From the NCBI GenBank assembly GCA_000494185.1, contig AWOC01000002.1, positions 16,798 through 48,186 on the forward strand: a stretch of DNA of 31,389 nt, given 5' to 3'. Both the position numbers and the translations under genes were made by a program. The notes beneath the pieces were generated by a model, which saw nothing but the letters and a program-made list of their open reading frames with translations, was not told the origin of the DNA and did no database searches. Source of the stretch: Candidatus Calditenuaceae archaeon JGI OTU-3. Its GTDB lineage: Archaea; Thermoproteota; Nitrososphaeria_A; Caldarchaeales; Calditenuaceae. Below, piece by piece: positions 1 to 7,363 of the stretch; positions within the stretch are counted from its first letter, which is position 1, and each line of letters begins with the position of its first letter.

Positions 1-1
1 G

Positions 2-1012
2 GAGGGGATAGGGCTATGTAGGACGGAGAGGATGTTCAACGCTCCGGACCGGTTACCCATAGTCCGCGAGATGATAATGGCTGAGACTGAGGAGGAGAGG
101 AGGAGAGCGTTGGAGAAGCTGTTCCCGCTACAGCTGAACGACTTCATCGAGATCTTTAAGATTATGAGGGGGCTGCCTGTGACTGTCAGGCTTCTGGACC
201 TTCCACTCCACGAGTTCCTACCACCTGAGGCGCAGCTCATCACGGAGGTCTATGAACTCAGAATGAGGGGCGCCGACCAGAGGACCATAGATGAGAGGAT
301 GAAGATATTGAGGAAGGTTCAGCAGCTTCAGGAGCATAACCCGATGATTGGTCATAGGGGTTGTCGACTTGCTATACGATACCCAGAGATATACGAGATG
401 CAGGTAAGGGCTATACTGACTGCAGCGATAAAGGTCCTCCAAGAAACCGGCGACACGGTACATGTTCAAATAATGCTTCCACTCGTCACGGAAGCGTCTG
501 AACTTGCCTACCTCAGACAGGTAATCGATAGGGCTGCCGAGAAAGTCTTCGCGGAGCAGGGCGTGAGGATCCCATACAAGGTCGGCACAATGATTGAGAC
601 GCCTAGAGCTGCACTAACAGCGAGCACGATCGCTAAGGTCGCAGACTTCTTCTCCTTCGGGACCAACGACCTGACCCAGACAGTATTCGGCTTCAGTAGG
701 GACGATGCTGAGGCGAAGTTCATGGCTGACTACTTGGAGAAGAAGATCCTGAAGGAGAATCCGTTCGAGGTTTTGGATGTTGATGGTGTTGGGAGGCTGG
801 TTAGGCTCGCGACCGAGGAGGGTAAGCGGAGCAACCCCCACCTCGAGGTGGGCATATGCGGCGAGCACGGCGGTGAGCCAAACAGTGTGAAGTTCTTCCA
901 CTCGGCGGGCCTCGACTATGTTAGCTGCTCGCCCTACAGAATCCCGATAGCGAGGGTTGCCGCGGCGCAGGCAGCGATCGCGGTGAAGGAGAAGGCCCCG
1001 ATAACGATATAG
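2..1012 (+). CDS. ppdK: Pyruvate, phosphate dikinase, C-terminal part (5' end outside window)
   Basis: This is the C-terminal PEP/pyruvate-binding TIM barrel of pyruvate phosphate dikinase, which interconverts pyruvate + ATP + Pi and PEP + AMP + PPi in the cytosol. The frame is open to the left edge. The first codons read [12 protein letters not shown], the conserved start of the PPDK C-terminal domain, so the apparent ATG at 32 is internal. Further family motifs are a GTMIETPRA segment, SFGTNDLTQ, and [10 protein letters not shown] containing the catalytic Cys (codon 857-859), followed by [20 protein letters not shown]. The nucleotide-binding and phospho-His domains lie upstream of the window. 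The gene ends at TAG 1010-1012, only 10 nt before the stop of the convergent protoglobin gene. The role could be gluconeogenic or glycolytic, because the reaction is reversible. Identification is secure. Confidence 0.96.
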   Translation, partial: EGIGLCRTERMFNAPDRLPIVREMIMAETEEERRRALEKLFPLQLNDFIEIFKIMRGLPVTVRLLDLPLHEFLPPEAQLITEVYELRMRGADQRTIDERMKILRKVQQLQEHNPMIGHRGCRLAIRYPEIYEMQVRAILTAAIKVLQETGDTVHVQIMLPLVTEASELAYLRQVIDRAAEKVFAEQGVRIPYKVGTMIETPRAALTASTIAKVADFFSFGTNDLTQTVFGFSRDDAEAKFMADYLEKKILKENPFEVLDVDGVGRLVRLATEEGKRSNPHLEVGICGEHGGEPNSVKFFHSAGLDYVSCSPYRIPIARVAAAQAAIAVKEKAPITI

Positions 1013-1022
1013 GCTAGTCTTC

Positions 1023-1619
1023 TCAGTAGTCTCCTTCCTTTGCGTAGGGCATCGACCAGAGGGCCACTGACAGGACAACTGCTTTGAACCACGCGTTATA
1101 CATCTTATCTACCTCTTCCGCGCTTGCGCCGCCCTTTGCGAGGAAATTCTTGATTGTTGCGGTGATGGGGTAGATGAAGGCGACCATGTACCTCAATGGT
1201 ATGTGTTCTACGCTGTTCACCCTATCGGTCTTGTTCTTCTTCGTCCTGTGGTGGCGGAGCCCTATCTCGTACTGATAATCTAGCCACTCCCTGTCAAACT
1301 TCCTGAAGCATGTGTCCAGAATCCACTGCCCAAACCTCTTCCTCACCGCCGCCAGATACTCTGGTATTGGCTGGCCGCTGCGCCTGTCTCCGAAGTAGTA
1401 GACTAGGTGGCTGTTGGAGCCCACCCAACCATACCATAGATCGAGGACATCCTCGATCTGGCCCTTCAGTATTTCTCCAGCCATTCTCAAATACTTCTCA
1501 TCCTCCTCAGTCATCATCACTGTCTTCTTTAGGAGAGCGAACTCCTCGTCACTTATGGGCGCCCTGGGAACCTCCGGTGAGCCATAAGTATAGCCCGGTA
1601 TGACTACCCGGCTCGACAT
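1023..1619 (-). CDS. Protoglobin (globin-coupled heme protein family, stand-alone)
   Basis: A 198-residue stand-alone protoglobin, a cytosolic heme protein of the globin superfamily that binds O2, CO and NO. The N-terminal IPGYTYG (residues 7-13) is typical of protoglobins, as is the conserved EIGLRHHRTKKN (118-129), whose RHH (H123/H124) should supply the proximal heme ligand. The segment HIPLRYMVAFIYPIT (139-153) also matches the family. Length is that of single-domain archaeal protoglobins, and there is no attached signalling domain. ATG 1619 is the start: a minus-strand TATA box lies 22-31 nt upstream, so the message is probably leaderless. The gene is divergent from a tandem HxlR-type regulator, a plausible controller. 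The physiological role (gas sensing, NO or O2 handling) cannot be decided from sequence. Confidence 0.93.
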   Translation of the reverse strand: MSSRVVIPGYTYGSPEVPRAPISDEEFALLKKTVMMTEEDEKYLRMAGEILKGQIEDVLDLWYGWVGSNSHLVYYFGDRRSGQPIPEYLAAVRKRFGQWILDTCFRKFDREWLDYQYEIGLRHHRTKKNKTDRVNSVEHIPLRYMVAFIYPITATIKNFLAKGGASAEEVDKMYNAWFKAVVLSVALWSMPYAKEGDY

Positions 1620-1640
1620 GCCCTAGTCCCTCGTCGTGGC

Positions 1641-1650
1641 GGTTATAAGG
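1641..1650 (-). promoter_or_regulatory. TATA box of protoglobin gene
   Basis: The minus strand reads CCTTATAACC, centred about 26 nt before ATG 1619, the archaeal TBP-box distance. It also overlaps the farthest possible GTG start (1650) of the divergent regulator, which argues against that start. Confidence 0.6.
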
Positions 1651-1750
1651 TGGCAGGTTCAGAACAGGTTAGTCCTATACCTGCTTTGAACCGGGGGCTC
1701 AGAAATGGTGTCCCCTTTTTGCTGCGCCGCTCGCTGGGTGGCGGAATTGC

Positions 1751-1759
1751 GTATATAAG
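1751..1759 (+). promoter_or_regulatory. TATA box of HxlR-type regulator gene
   Basis: GTATATAAG on the plus strand is a near-consensus archaeal TATA element. It predicts a transcription start near 1780, just before the TTG at 1791 that begins the conserved part of the regulator. Confidence 0.55.
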
Positions 1760-1790
1760 GGGCCGCGATGGTTGGGTAGTACGGCTCAGG

Positions 1791-2336
1791 TTGAGTACAA
1801 TCTACGGACATAGCCTAGACCTCGCCGTCCCGCTATGCAGGTGGAGCATCGCGGTCATGGTCGAGCTCTATAAGGGGCCTAAGAGATTCTCCGAGTTGAG
1901 GCGCAGCCTCGGTGTTTCAAACAGGGTGCTTGCCTACAAGCTCAAAATCCTCAGGACCGGCGGGGTCGTGGACCGTGTTTTGAGGGGGGATGCCCCCATA
2001 TACGTCCTCACAAACCATGGAGTCCGCGTCGCCGAAGTCTTCCACTCGCTCAGCCCTCTGGAAGTTAAGATGACCGCGCTTGTGAACATACTCAGGTCAA
2101 AGTGGATGAGCGGCATCTTGATAGCTCTCTGGCGGGAAGAGCTTACGCCTGTAGAGATAATGGCTAGGGTTAGGGGAATTACTTGGAAGGTATTGTCCGA
2201 AAATCTGAAGAAGCTTGAGAGCTTCGGGCTGGTGGAGCGAGATATAGTGGCTACGAGGCCTGTTAGAGTGAGATATGGATTGACGTCGCGGGGACGGAGT
2301 CTTATAGGCTGGTTCGTGAGAAACGGAATCATGTAG
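1791..2336 (+). CDS. Tandem winged-helix transcription regulator (two HxlR-like domains)
   Basis: A DNA-binding protein with two consecutive HxlR/MarR-like winged helices. The first contains PKRFSELRRSLGVSNRVLAYK, then a wing and VYVLTNHG-like turn (seen as IYVLTNHGVRVAEVF). The second contains RSKWMSGILIALWREEL, VSWKVLSENLKKLESFGLVER-type recognition helix and VRYGLTSRGRSL. HxlR proteins usually carry one such domain and act as dimers, so this may be a covalent pseudo-dimer. The reading frame extends upstream to GTG 1650, but those residues do not look conserved and include the divergent gene's promoter. A TATA box at 1751-1759 favours TTG 1791. The divergent arrangement with the protoglobin suggests local control. 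No Cys of the redox-sensing HxlR type stands out other than one near the N-terminus (PLCRW). Confidence 0.82.
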   Translation: MSTIYGHSLDLAVPLCRWSIAVMVELYKGPKRFSELRRSLGVSNRVLAYKLKILRTGGVVDRVLRGDAPIYVLTNHGVRVAEVFHSLSPLEVKMTALVNILRSKWMSGILIALWREELTPVEIMARVRGITWKVLSENLKKLESFGLVERDIVATRPVRVRYGLTSRGRSLIGWFVRNGIM

Positions 2337-2413
2337 AGGGGATATGCGGAGAATCAAGGGCGTCAAGCTCCCACCTGTCCATGGCAATATTCCCGACGCT
2401 CAGAGCTCGCCCA

Positions 2414-2878
2414 CTATCTTACTTCCTCGTCAAGCCTCTTAAGCCTCTCGATATTCTCCCTCTCGCTCTCGTCAGGCTTCTCAACCGATAACCAGGCGTC
2501 GATGATCTCTCGCGCCAACCCGGGTGTCGTGAGTCTCCCGCTCAAGGCGAGTATGTTGGCATCGTTCCATAGTCGCGCCCCGCGTGCTGTCTGCGCATCT
2601 ACGCAGAGCGCCGCCCTCACTCCCCGTATCTTGTTTGAGGCTATTGAGACGCCCGTACCAGTGTAGCAGACAAGTATGCCCCAGTCAGCCTCCCCCTCTG
2701 CGACCATCCTTCCCGCCTCAGCAGCCACCGCGGGCCATGGCTCCACTTTCCCAGAGGATAAGGATCCTAACTTGACGACCTCAAACCCCTTCTTTTCCAA
2801 GTAATCCGCCGCCTCAACTGCTGCTGAATACACATCGTCAGCTCCTACTACAACCCTCCTCTTCATGCCAGGATTCAT
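2414..2878 (-). CDS. RpiB/LacAB-family sugar-phosphate isomerase homologue, divergent active site
   Basis: A 154-residue member of the RpiB/LacA/LacB fold family, whose classical members interconvert ribose 5-phosphate and ribulose 5-phosphate. Family signatures are VVVGADD (9-15), EADWGILVCYTGTGVSIASNK (63-83, the first 20 of these matching the RpiB catalytic loop with Cys71) and NDANILALSGRL (106-117). Several residues important in E. coli RpiB differ: the DH after the first strand is DD, the His before NDxN is Trp (ARLWNDAN), and the C-terminal GGRHxxR phosphate-binding segment is replaced by DESERENIERL. The scaffold is certain, but substrate and activity are open. ATG 2878 has an AT-rich TATA-like element about 26 nt upstream, and ATG 2866 is an alternative start. 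Confidence 0.85.
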   Translation of the reverse strand: MNPGMKRRVVVGADDVYSAAVEAADYLEKKGFEVVKLGSLSSGKVEPWPAVAAEAGRMVAEGEADWGILVCYTGTGVSIASNKIRGVRAALCVDAQTARGARLWNDANILALSGRLTTPGLAREIIDAWLSVEKPDESERENIERLKRLDEEVR

Positions 2879-2899
2879 GGTTTATCAGGTGTCGCGGGA

Positions 2900-2915
2900 T
2901 TAAAACTTAATAAGT
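2900..2915. promoter_or_regulatory. Shared divergent promoter (RpiB-like gene / methyltransferase gene)
   Basis: An AT-rich block lies between two divergent genes. On the minus strand AAGTTTTAA (2908-2900) sits about 26 nt before ATG 2878. On the plus strand TTAATAAGT (2907-2915) sits about 26 nt before ATG 2938. The two TATA elements overlap, so the genes may compete for TBP. Confidence 0.5.
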
Positions 2916-2937
2916 ATGACGAGCTGCCCAAAACTCG

Positions 2938-3531
2938 ATGGCCCCGGCCAATATAGCCCGGGCCCCCCGCCGCACACCTCTTAGGCCTCCCCCAAACTCT
3001 CACAAGTTCCACCGCTTCAAGGCACAGCTCACCCAGCTAGTTTTTAGTGACTCGCGTAGGGTGCTAGATGTTGGGTGCGGGCGCCGACACTACGAGGCCT
3101 TCGCTCACGCTAAAGATTATGTGGGGCTCGATGTAGACGGGCTTTTGCGACCCGACGTCGTGGCCTCAGCGGACTGGTTGCCATTTAGAGATGAATGCTT
3201 CGACGGGGTGTTAATGTTTGACGTACTTGAACATGTGCGCGACGCGGCAAGGGCCCTTAGGGAGTGTGTCCGCGTGATGAGGAGGGGAGGCCGCTTGCTC
3301 CTGACGACGCCCAACACCCTAGGATTCGGGATATACGACAGCTTCGCGGATCCCACCCATGTGCACCACTTTACATGGCGAAGCGTCAATAAGCTGCTGA
3401 AGCGCGCTGGGCTCAAAGACGTAACACCGATGCCGCTGAGAATACACTCGTTCTGGCCCCTAAGCCTTCTAAAGCTAAAACGCTTCATCCCTATTCAGCA
3501 GTCAATATGCGTGGTAGCCTCAAAGGACTGA
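2938..3531 (+). CDS. Class I SAM-dependent methyltransferase (Methyltransf_11 type)
   Basis: A 197-residue cytosolic methyltransferase with a Rossmann-like SAM fold. Motif I is VLDVGCGRRHY (near residues 42-52), the acidic end of strand 2 is YVGLDVDG, motif post-I contains ADWLPFRDECFDGVLMFDVL, followed by EHVRDAARALRECVRVMRRGG and LLTTPN. This layout is typical of Methyltransf_11 enzymes that modify lipids, quinones or small metabolites, and the substrate cannot be inferred. The first 35 residues are Pro/Arg-rich and poorly conserved in appearance. The gene ends 7 nt before a flippase-like membrane protein gene in the same orientation, so the pair may act together in envelope lipid or glycan modification (inference from context only). 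ATG 2938 fits the upstream TATA spacing. Confidence 0.85.
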   Translation: MAPANIARAPRRTPLRPPPNSHKFHRFKAQLTQLVFSDSRRVLDVGCGRRHYEAFAHAKDYVGLDVDGLLRPDVVASADWLPFRDECFDGVLMFDVLEHVRDAARALRECVRVMRRGGRLLLTTPNTLGFGIYDSFADPTHVHHFTWRSVNKLLKRAGLKDVTPMPLRIHSFWPLSLLKLKRFIPIQQSICVVASKD

Positions 3532-3538
3532 AAGCTGA

Positions 3539-4528
3539 ATGAACCTCACCCGAGCCCTTATGGGTCTCGCCGCAAGCCTTGCCACCCTCCTCATCATCAT
3601 GAAGCTCTCCGAGACGCCTCCCAGCGAGGTATCAACCCTCTCGGCATCACTACTCTATCTCTTCATACTGCTTGCGCTGGTCCGCGTATTGGCGCAGGGC
3701 CTCAGATTCTACGTCCTGGTGAGGAGGTATGCCTCCATAAGGCTTGGGCTCGGTAAGGCGGTCCTTATCAGGACTATCAGCGAGTTCTTCGCTCTCACGA
3801 CTGTCCCCTTCATAGCGGATGAGGCGGTGAGGGTGGTGTTGCTGAGGGAGATGGGGGAGAGGGTGTCCACGGCTATCTGGATAGCCGTCAGCGAGCTCGT
3901 CATGGACGTGTTTTTCGGCGGGACTGTAGCATGTTTAGCAGGGCTCTTGGCGTTTCACTCGGGAAGCCACGCCCTCGGGGCAACCATATTGCTCATATCA
4001 GCCTTCCAGCTCTCAGCTGTTCTTACTTTAATCCGCATCGCCACGCATCGCGAGAACGCTTTAGCAGCGGCGACCCTCAGACTCGTCCGGAGAAACGCGC
4101 TCACACGCAAAATCTTTTCGAGAACCATCGGACAACTATTTTCAGAGGGTCCCTTAGCGGGAGCATCACTCTTTAGGGACAAGTCCACTCTAGTTTTGCT
4201 CGCACCCCTCACAGCTGTCGTGATGACGGTGCCCGCCTTAACTCTCTACGTAATATCTCCAGAAACAGGTGTACTGGGCTCCCTGCTGGCCTTTCACGCC
4301 GGAAGCTCGATCGGCGTCATCCCGATCACGGTTGGTGGGTCTGGCCTGACGGAGGCTGGGGTTTTCCTATATGCCGAGGGCGTCTTGGGGGTCGGCTCCT
4401 GGGCTAAAGTTATCGTTTGGAGGATAGCAACGTATTATCTGACCCTCCTGATGACAGGTATGTCTCTACTGGTCTACTCACTGGGCCCTTCTTGGATTAG
4501 GTCGCGCCAAGACTCCGCCGCCCCTTAA
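3539..4528 (+). CDS. Flippase-like integral membrane protein (UPF0104 / LPG synthase TM-domain family)
   Basis: A 329-residue multi-pass membrane protein with about eight hydrophobic segments. It resembles the TIGR00374/UPF0104 family, related to the transmembrane part of lysylphosphatidylglycerol synthase. The C-terminal HAGSSIGVIPITVGGSGLTE (near residue 254-273) matches the conserved 'P-G-G-x-G-x-x-E' loop of that family, and an early RVLAQGLRFYVLVRR segment and EFFALTTVPFIADE segment also fit. Members are found near glycosyltransferases and are thought to act on polar lipids or lipid carriers, but the archaeal function is not established. ATG 3539 follows the methyltransferase stop by 7 nt, suggesting co-transcription. 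Its stop codon overlaps the stop of the convergent aKMT-like gene by 4 bp. Confidence 0.8.
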   Translation: MNLTRALMGLAASLATLLIIMKLSETPPSEVSTLSASLLYLFILLALVRVLAQGLRFYVLVRRYASIRLGLGKAVLIRTISEFFALTTVPFIADEAVRVVLLREMGERVSTAIWIAVSELVMDVFFGGTVACLAGLLAFHSGSHALGATILLISAFQLSAVLTLIRIATHRENALAAATLRLVRRNALTRKIFSRTIGQLFSEGPLAGASLFRDKSTLVLLAPLTAVVMTVPALTLYVISPETGVLGSLLAFHAGSSIGVIPITVGGSGLTEAGVFLYAEGVLGVGSWAKVIVWRIATYYLTLLMTGMSLLVYSLGPSWIRSRQDSAAP

Positions 4529-5073
4529 ATCTGCGGGTGGCTGCCCCAAAGCATGCCTCGGCGCCTCAAGACCAAGCTCCTTGGAGCGCTCCGAGTGGGG
4601 ATGTACTTGTAGAGGACGTGTTTCTTCCCGTCGCTGCTGGACCAAGTCGATAGCTTCTCTACCGGTTTCCATCCCGGTATTGGATAGTTATGCGTCACTA
4701 TTACGGCGTCGTCCCTAGCCGTGAGTAGCATCGGCTCTATCTTCCTAAGCGTGTTGGTTGTTAGGTAGGCGGTTATGTGGGTGGCAAAGGCTAAGCTAAT
4801 CCTCCTGATGTCCTCGTTCACAAATACGGCGTTCGGGAGTTTCAGTCTCCTCGCAAGGCCCGTCGAATAGTCTACAAGTACTGGATTTATCTCGACACCG
4901 ACGGCCTTGGCAACTCCCTGCCTAGCAGCCTCAAGAACTAGCCTCCCATCGCCTGACCCGAGATCCAGCAGGACAGACTTCTCGCTAATCTCGGCGAAGT
5001 CGAGTATCTTGCCTACCAAGTCTCTTCCAGTAGGTACGAACGGGTCCAGAATTAGGCGCCTCCACTGAGGCAT
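4525..5073 (-). CDS. aKMT-like (DOT1-related) protein lysine methyltransferase
   Basis: A 182-residue SAM methyltransferase resembling crenarchaeal aKMT, a broad-specificity protein lysine methyltransferase distantly related to DOT1. The pattern runs in order: PFVPTGRDLVGKILDFA (substrate-proximal N-terminus), LLDLGSGDGRLVLEAARQG (SAM motif I, about residues 35-53), AVGVEINPVLVDYS (strand 2 acidic residue), NEDIRRI, a TAYLTTNTLRKIEPML segment, and VIVTHNYPIPGWKPVE near the end of the core. In aKMT the same places carry LLTN, KPKL and VSHEFEIRGWNP. The last 25 residues (TRSAPRSLVLRRRG...) form a basic tail. It is predicted to be cytosolic and to modify lysines on chromatin and other proteins. 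Substrate assignment is inference, while the enzyme fold is clear. Confidence 0.78.
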   Translation of the reverse strand: MPQWRRLILDPFVPTGRDLVGKILDFAEISEKSVLLDLGSGDGRLVLEAARQGVAKAVGVEINPVLVDYSTGLARRLKLPNAVFVNEDIRRISLAFATHITAYLTTNTLRKIEPMLLTARDDAVIVTHNYPIPGWKPVEKLSTWSSSDGKKHVLYKYIPTRSAPRSLVLRRRGMLWGSHPQI

Positions 5074-5131
5074 CCAGATCCTCAGACAGCTACCCGCCTC
5101 ATAACCTTGATTCTCCAGCTGATTACCAGCC

Positions 5132-5150
5132 CTAAATACTCCTTATAAGG
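5132..5150 (+). promoter_or_regulatory. TATA region upstream of PIN-ATPase gene
   Basis: Two TATA-like elements, CTAAATACT (5132-5140) and CTTATAAGG (5142-5150), precede TTG 5175 by about 27-40 nt. The distal one would leave the GGGAGGTG ribosome-binding segment on the transcript, and the proximal one would give a nearly leaderless message. Confidence 0.5.
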
Positions 5151-5156
5151 GCCGAT

Positions 5157-5170
5157 GGGAGGTGTTGGGA
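5157..5170 (+). promoter_or_regulatory. Ribosome-binding segment GGGAGGTGTTGGGA before TTG start
   Basis: This 14-nt segment contains the Shine-Dalgarno core GGAGGTG and is followed by four bases and the TTG start at 5175. Exactly the same 14 nt, four-base gap and TTG occur before pyrB (7350-7363), so the start choice at both genes is mutually supported. Confidence 0.55.
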
Positions 5171-5174
5171 TAGA

Positions 5175-6983
5175 TTGGCTCAGCAGAAGATAGTCCCCGA
5201 CACGAGCGCCCTCATCAACCAGGTAATCTCCTCGATGATTGAGCGCGGCGAGATCAAGGATTCAGAGATCATAGTCCCGCTGGCTGCGCTCGACGAGCTG
5301 CAAGCAATGGCATCCAAGGGACGGATTGAAGGAGTCTTAGGTCTGCAGGAGATCAAAAGGATACGTGAACTCGGCTCCGGATGCGGGGTCGAGGTGAGAT
5401 TTGGGGGAGAGAGGCCCAGCCTTGAGGACATCAAGCTCGCGAGGGGCGGAAGGATCGATGCATTAATCAGGGACGTCGCTAAGAGCGAAGGAGCCTCGCT
5501 ATACACCTCCGACTATGTCCAATACTTAGTGGCGGAGGCTGAGAACCTGCCTGCAAGATACTTCCAGATAACAGAGCCGAGAAAGGAGATACCATTCGAA
5601 CGCTACATCACCGAAGACACTATGAGCTTACACTTGAAGGTCGGCGCCCCTCCGATGGCCAAGGTGGGGAAGCCTGGGGAAATTAGGCTGGTAAGGCTGA
5701 GGGAGGAGCCCTTCACGAGGGATGAGGCCGACTCTATGATAAACAGCCTGATGTGGACCGTTAAGCACAGCGATGATGCCGTAATAGAGATAGCACGCGC
5801 GGGAGCCACGGTCATCCAGCTAGGGCAGTACAGAATATCCATCACGCGCCCACCGTTCAGCGACGACGTCGAGATAACGGTCGTGCGACCAGTAGTGAAG
5901 CTCAGCATATACGACTACAAGCTTAGCGAGAGGCTCCTGAGGAGGCTCTCAACCAGGGCGGAGGGGATCCTGATAGCCGGGCCGCCGGGGTCAGGTAAGA
6001 CAACCTTCGCATCGAGCCTAGCAGAGTATTACTGGAGCTTGGGAAAGATCGTGAAGACCTTCGAATCGCCGAGGGACCTCCAAGTGGGTCCTGAGATAAC
6101 ACAGCTCGCACCCCTCGAGGGAGACTTCGAGAAGAGCGCCGAGATTCTCCTGCTGATACGGCCGGACTTCACTATATTCGACGAGATGAGGAAGCCTAAG
6201 GACTTTCAGGTCTACATTGATATGAGGCTTGCAGGCGTAGGCATGGTGGGCGTCATCCACGCCAGCGACCCGATCGACGCAATCCAGCGATTTATCTCTA
6301 AAACCGAGCTTGGGATGCTGCCCTACATAGTTGACACCGTTATATTCATCCGCGAAGGCCGGGTCGACAAGGTGTATGAGCTTCGACAGACTGTCAGGAT
6401 CCCTTGGGGGATGACCGAGAGGGACCTGGCGCGGCCCATCGTGGAGGTCGTTGACCTCGAGACCTCGCAGCTGGTCTATGAGATATATACATTTGGCGAC
6501 CAGATCACTGTAGTCCAGGTTTCAGGACAGTCTAAGGCGCAGAGGGAGTTGGAGAAGAGGGCTAGGGTGGCGGAGCGCCTGCTTCGGAGATTAGCGGAGA
6601 GTGCGCAGGTCTCCCTAGAGGACGGCCGATTGGTGGTCAGGTGTGAGAGGGATGACTATGTGCGCCTGACCGAAAAATACGCGGGGCGCATAAGAAGACT
6701 GGAGCAGAAGCTGGGTATCAAGATTGAAGTGGAGCCACGGTTCCCTAGTCTTGGAAGCGAGGTAGACGCGACGATAAATGATGCAGATGGAAGGCTGGAG
6801 ATACTTCTCAACGGTGTGAGGGAAGGTCAAAGAGTCTCGGTGTATGTAGGCGAAAGACACGTGTTGACCGCCACAGTCGGGAAGGGGAGAAAGATTAGGG
6901 TCTCGAAGAAGAGTGAGGCTGGCGCCGCAATACTGAAGCACCTGCTCGCGGGCGAGAAGCCGCGTGTCTTTAGGCTGAGTTGA
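5175..6983 (+). CDS. PIN domain - PilT-type ATPase - KH domain protein (COG1855 type)
   Basis: A 602-residue archaeal three-domain protein. An N-terminal PIN nuclease domain (about 1-130) keeps the acidic set D9 (PDTSAL), E41 (ALDEL), D95 (RIDALIRD) and D113 (TSDY). A PilT/VirB11-type ATPase follows, with Walker A GPPGSGKTT (269-277), Walker B-like FTIFDEMR (332-339) and a conserved GVIHAS His (362). The C-terminal third has a KH-like RNA-binding stretch (about 485-520, KYAGRIRRLEQKLGIKIEV) and a short basic beta-rich tail ending RKIRVSKKS. This architecture is widespread in archaea and suggests ATP-driven RNA binding and cleavage, but its biological role is not settled. TTG 5175 is the start, supported by the upstream ribosome-binding segment. 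No antitoxin-like neighbour is present, so it is not a simple VapC toxin. Confidence 0.88.
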   Translation: MAQQKIVPDTSALINQVISSMIERGEIKDSEIIVPLAALDELQAMASKGRIEGVLGLQEIKRIRELGSGCGVEVRFGGERPSLEDIKLARGGRIDALIRDVAKSEGASLYTSDYVQYLVAEAENLPARYFQITEPRKEIPFERYITEDTMSLHLKVGAPPMAKVGKPGEIRLVRLREEPFTRDEADSMINSLMWTVKHSDDAVIEIARAGATVIQLGQYRISITRPPFSDDVEITVVRPVVKLSIYDYKLSERLLRRLSTRAEGILIAGPPGSGKTTFASSLAEYYWSLGKIVKTFESPRDLQVGPEITQLAPLEGDFEKSAEILLLIRPDFTIFDEMRKPKDFQVYIDMRLAGVGMVGVIHASDPIDAIQRFISKTELGMLPYIVDTVIFIREGRVDKVYELRQTVRIPWGMTERDLARPIVEVVDLETSQLVYEIYTFGDQITVVQVSGQSKAQRELEKRARVAERLLRRLAESAQVSLEDGRLVVRCERDDYVRLTEKYAGRIRRLEQKLGIKIEVEPRFPSLGSEVDATINDADGRLEILLNGVREGQRVSVYVGERHVLTATVGKGRKIRVSKKSEAGAAILKHLLAGEKPRVFRLS

Positions 6984-6986
6984 CGT

Positions 6987-7262
6987 TCAAGGGGCTAAGA
7001 CCATCCGGCGTAAAGGCCGCTCAGCCCCCATTTCCATCCTATCAGAATCCGTAAAGAAGAACTTGCCTAATGTGGAGGCTCCGGAACCTCCAACCCATAC
7101 GCATAAAAGTGATAGAATAATGTTTACAAGCCTTTTTAACGGTAGTACCGTATTGTCCAGATAAGGCTTTAAATACTGTCCTGGGGCGTCTATTTCTACT
7201 CGTGAGGCTATTGAGATAGGGTCTCCGCTATACATACCTGTTATTCGGATACTAGCGAACAC
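6987..7262 (-). CDS. Doubtful small ORF, function unknown
   Basis: An open minus-strand frame of about 91 codons from GTG 7262 fills most of the intergenic region. The minus-strand TATA-like CTTAAAAATTAT (7295-7284) lies about 27 nt before this GTG, which would suit a leaderless message. The predicted protein has one beta-like start (FASIRIT) and a hydrophobic helix (LKRLVNIILSLLCVWVGG). The part EIDAPGQYLKPYLDNT plus LKRLVNIILSLL faintly recalls the second half of the KEOPS subunit Pcc1, but the first helix of that fold would be missing. Codon use is more AT-rich than that of neighbouring genes. It could equally be a chance frame or a decayed gene. Confidence 0.2.
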   Translation of the reverse strand: MFASIRITGMYSGDPISIASRVEIDAPGQYLKPYLDNTVLPLKRLVNIILSLLCVWVGGSGASTLGKFFFTDSDRMEMGAERPLRRMVLAP

Positions 7263-7283
7263 GGCGACCACAGGCTCATATAG

Positions 7284-7295
7284 ATAATTTTTAAG
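7284..7295 (+). promoter_or_regulatory. Promoter of the pyrB-pyrI-pyrC operon
   Basis: ATAATTTTTAAG is TATA-like on both strands. On the plus strand it predicts transcription from about 7316, giving a leader of roughly 50 nt that includes the GGGAGGTG ribosome-binding segment before TTG 7368. Confidence 0.5.
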
Positions 7296-7349
7296 AGAGG
7301 GGCAGTGGGTTCATTTAGTGGGTTTAGCCGTGGTCTTTCTGCGGCTTGG

Positions 7350-7363
7350 GGGAGGTGTTGGGA
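7350..7363 (+). promoter_or_regulatory. Ribosome-binding segment GGGAGGTGTTGGGA deciding the pyrB start
   Basis: Identical over 14 nt to the segment before the PIN-ATPase gene and, as there, followed by four bases and TTG. This favours TTG 7368 over the upstream GTG 7305, which lies only about 13 nt from the TATA box and would add 21 non-conserved residues. Confidence 0.6.

Noticed and set aside
614..1078. 154-codon minus-strand frame opposite PPDK
   Set aside because: It is antisense to a strongly conserved enzyme and has no motif.
1650..1790. N-terminal extension of the tandem HxlR regulator from GTG 1650
   Set aside because: The residues look non-conserved, the start overlaps the divergent protoglobin promoter, and a strong TATA box lies inside the extension.
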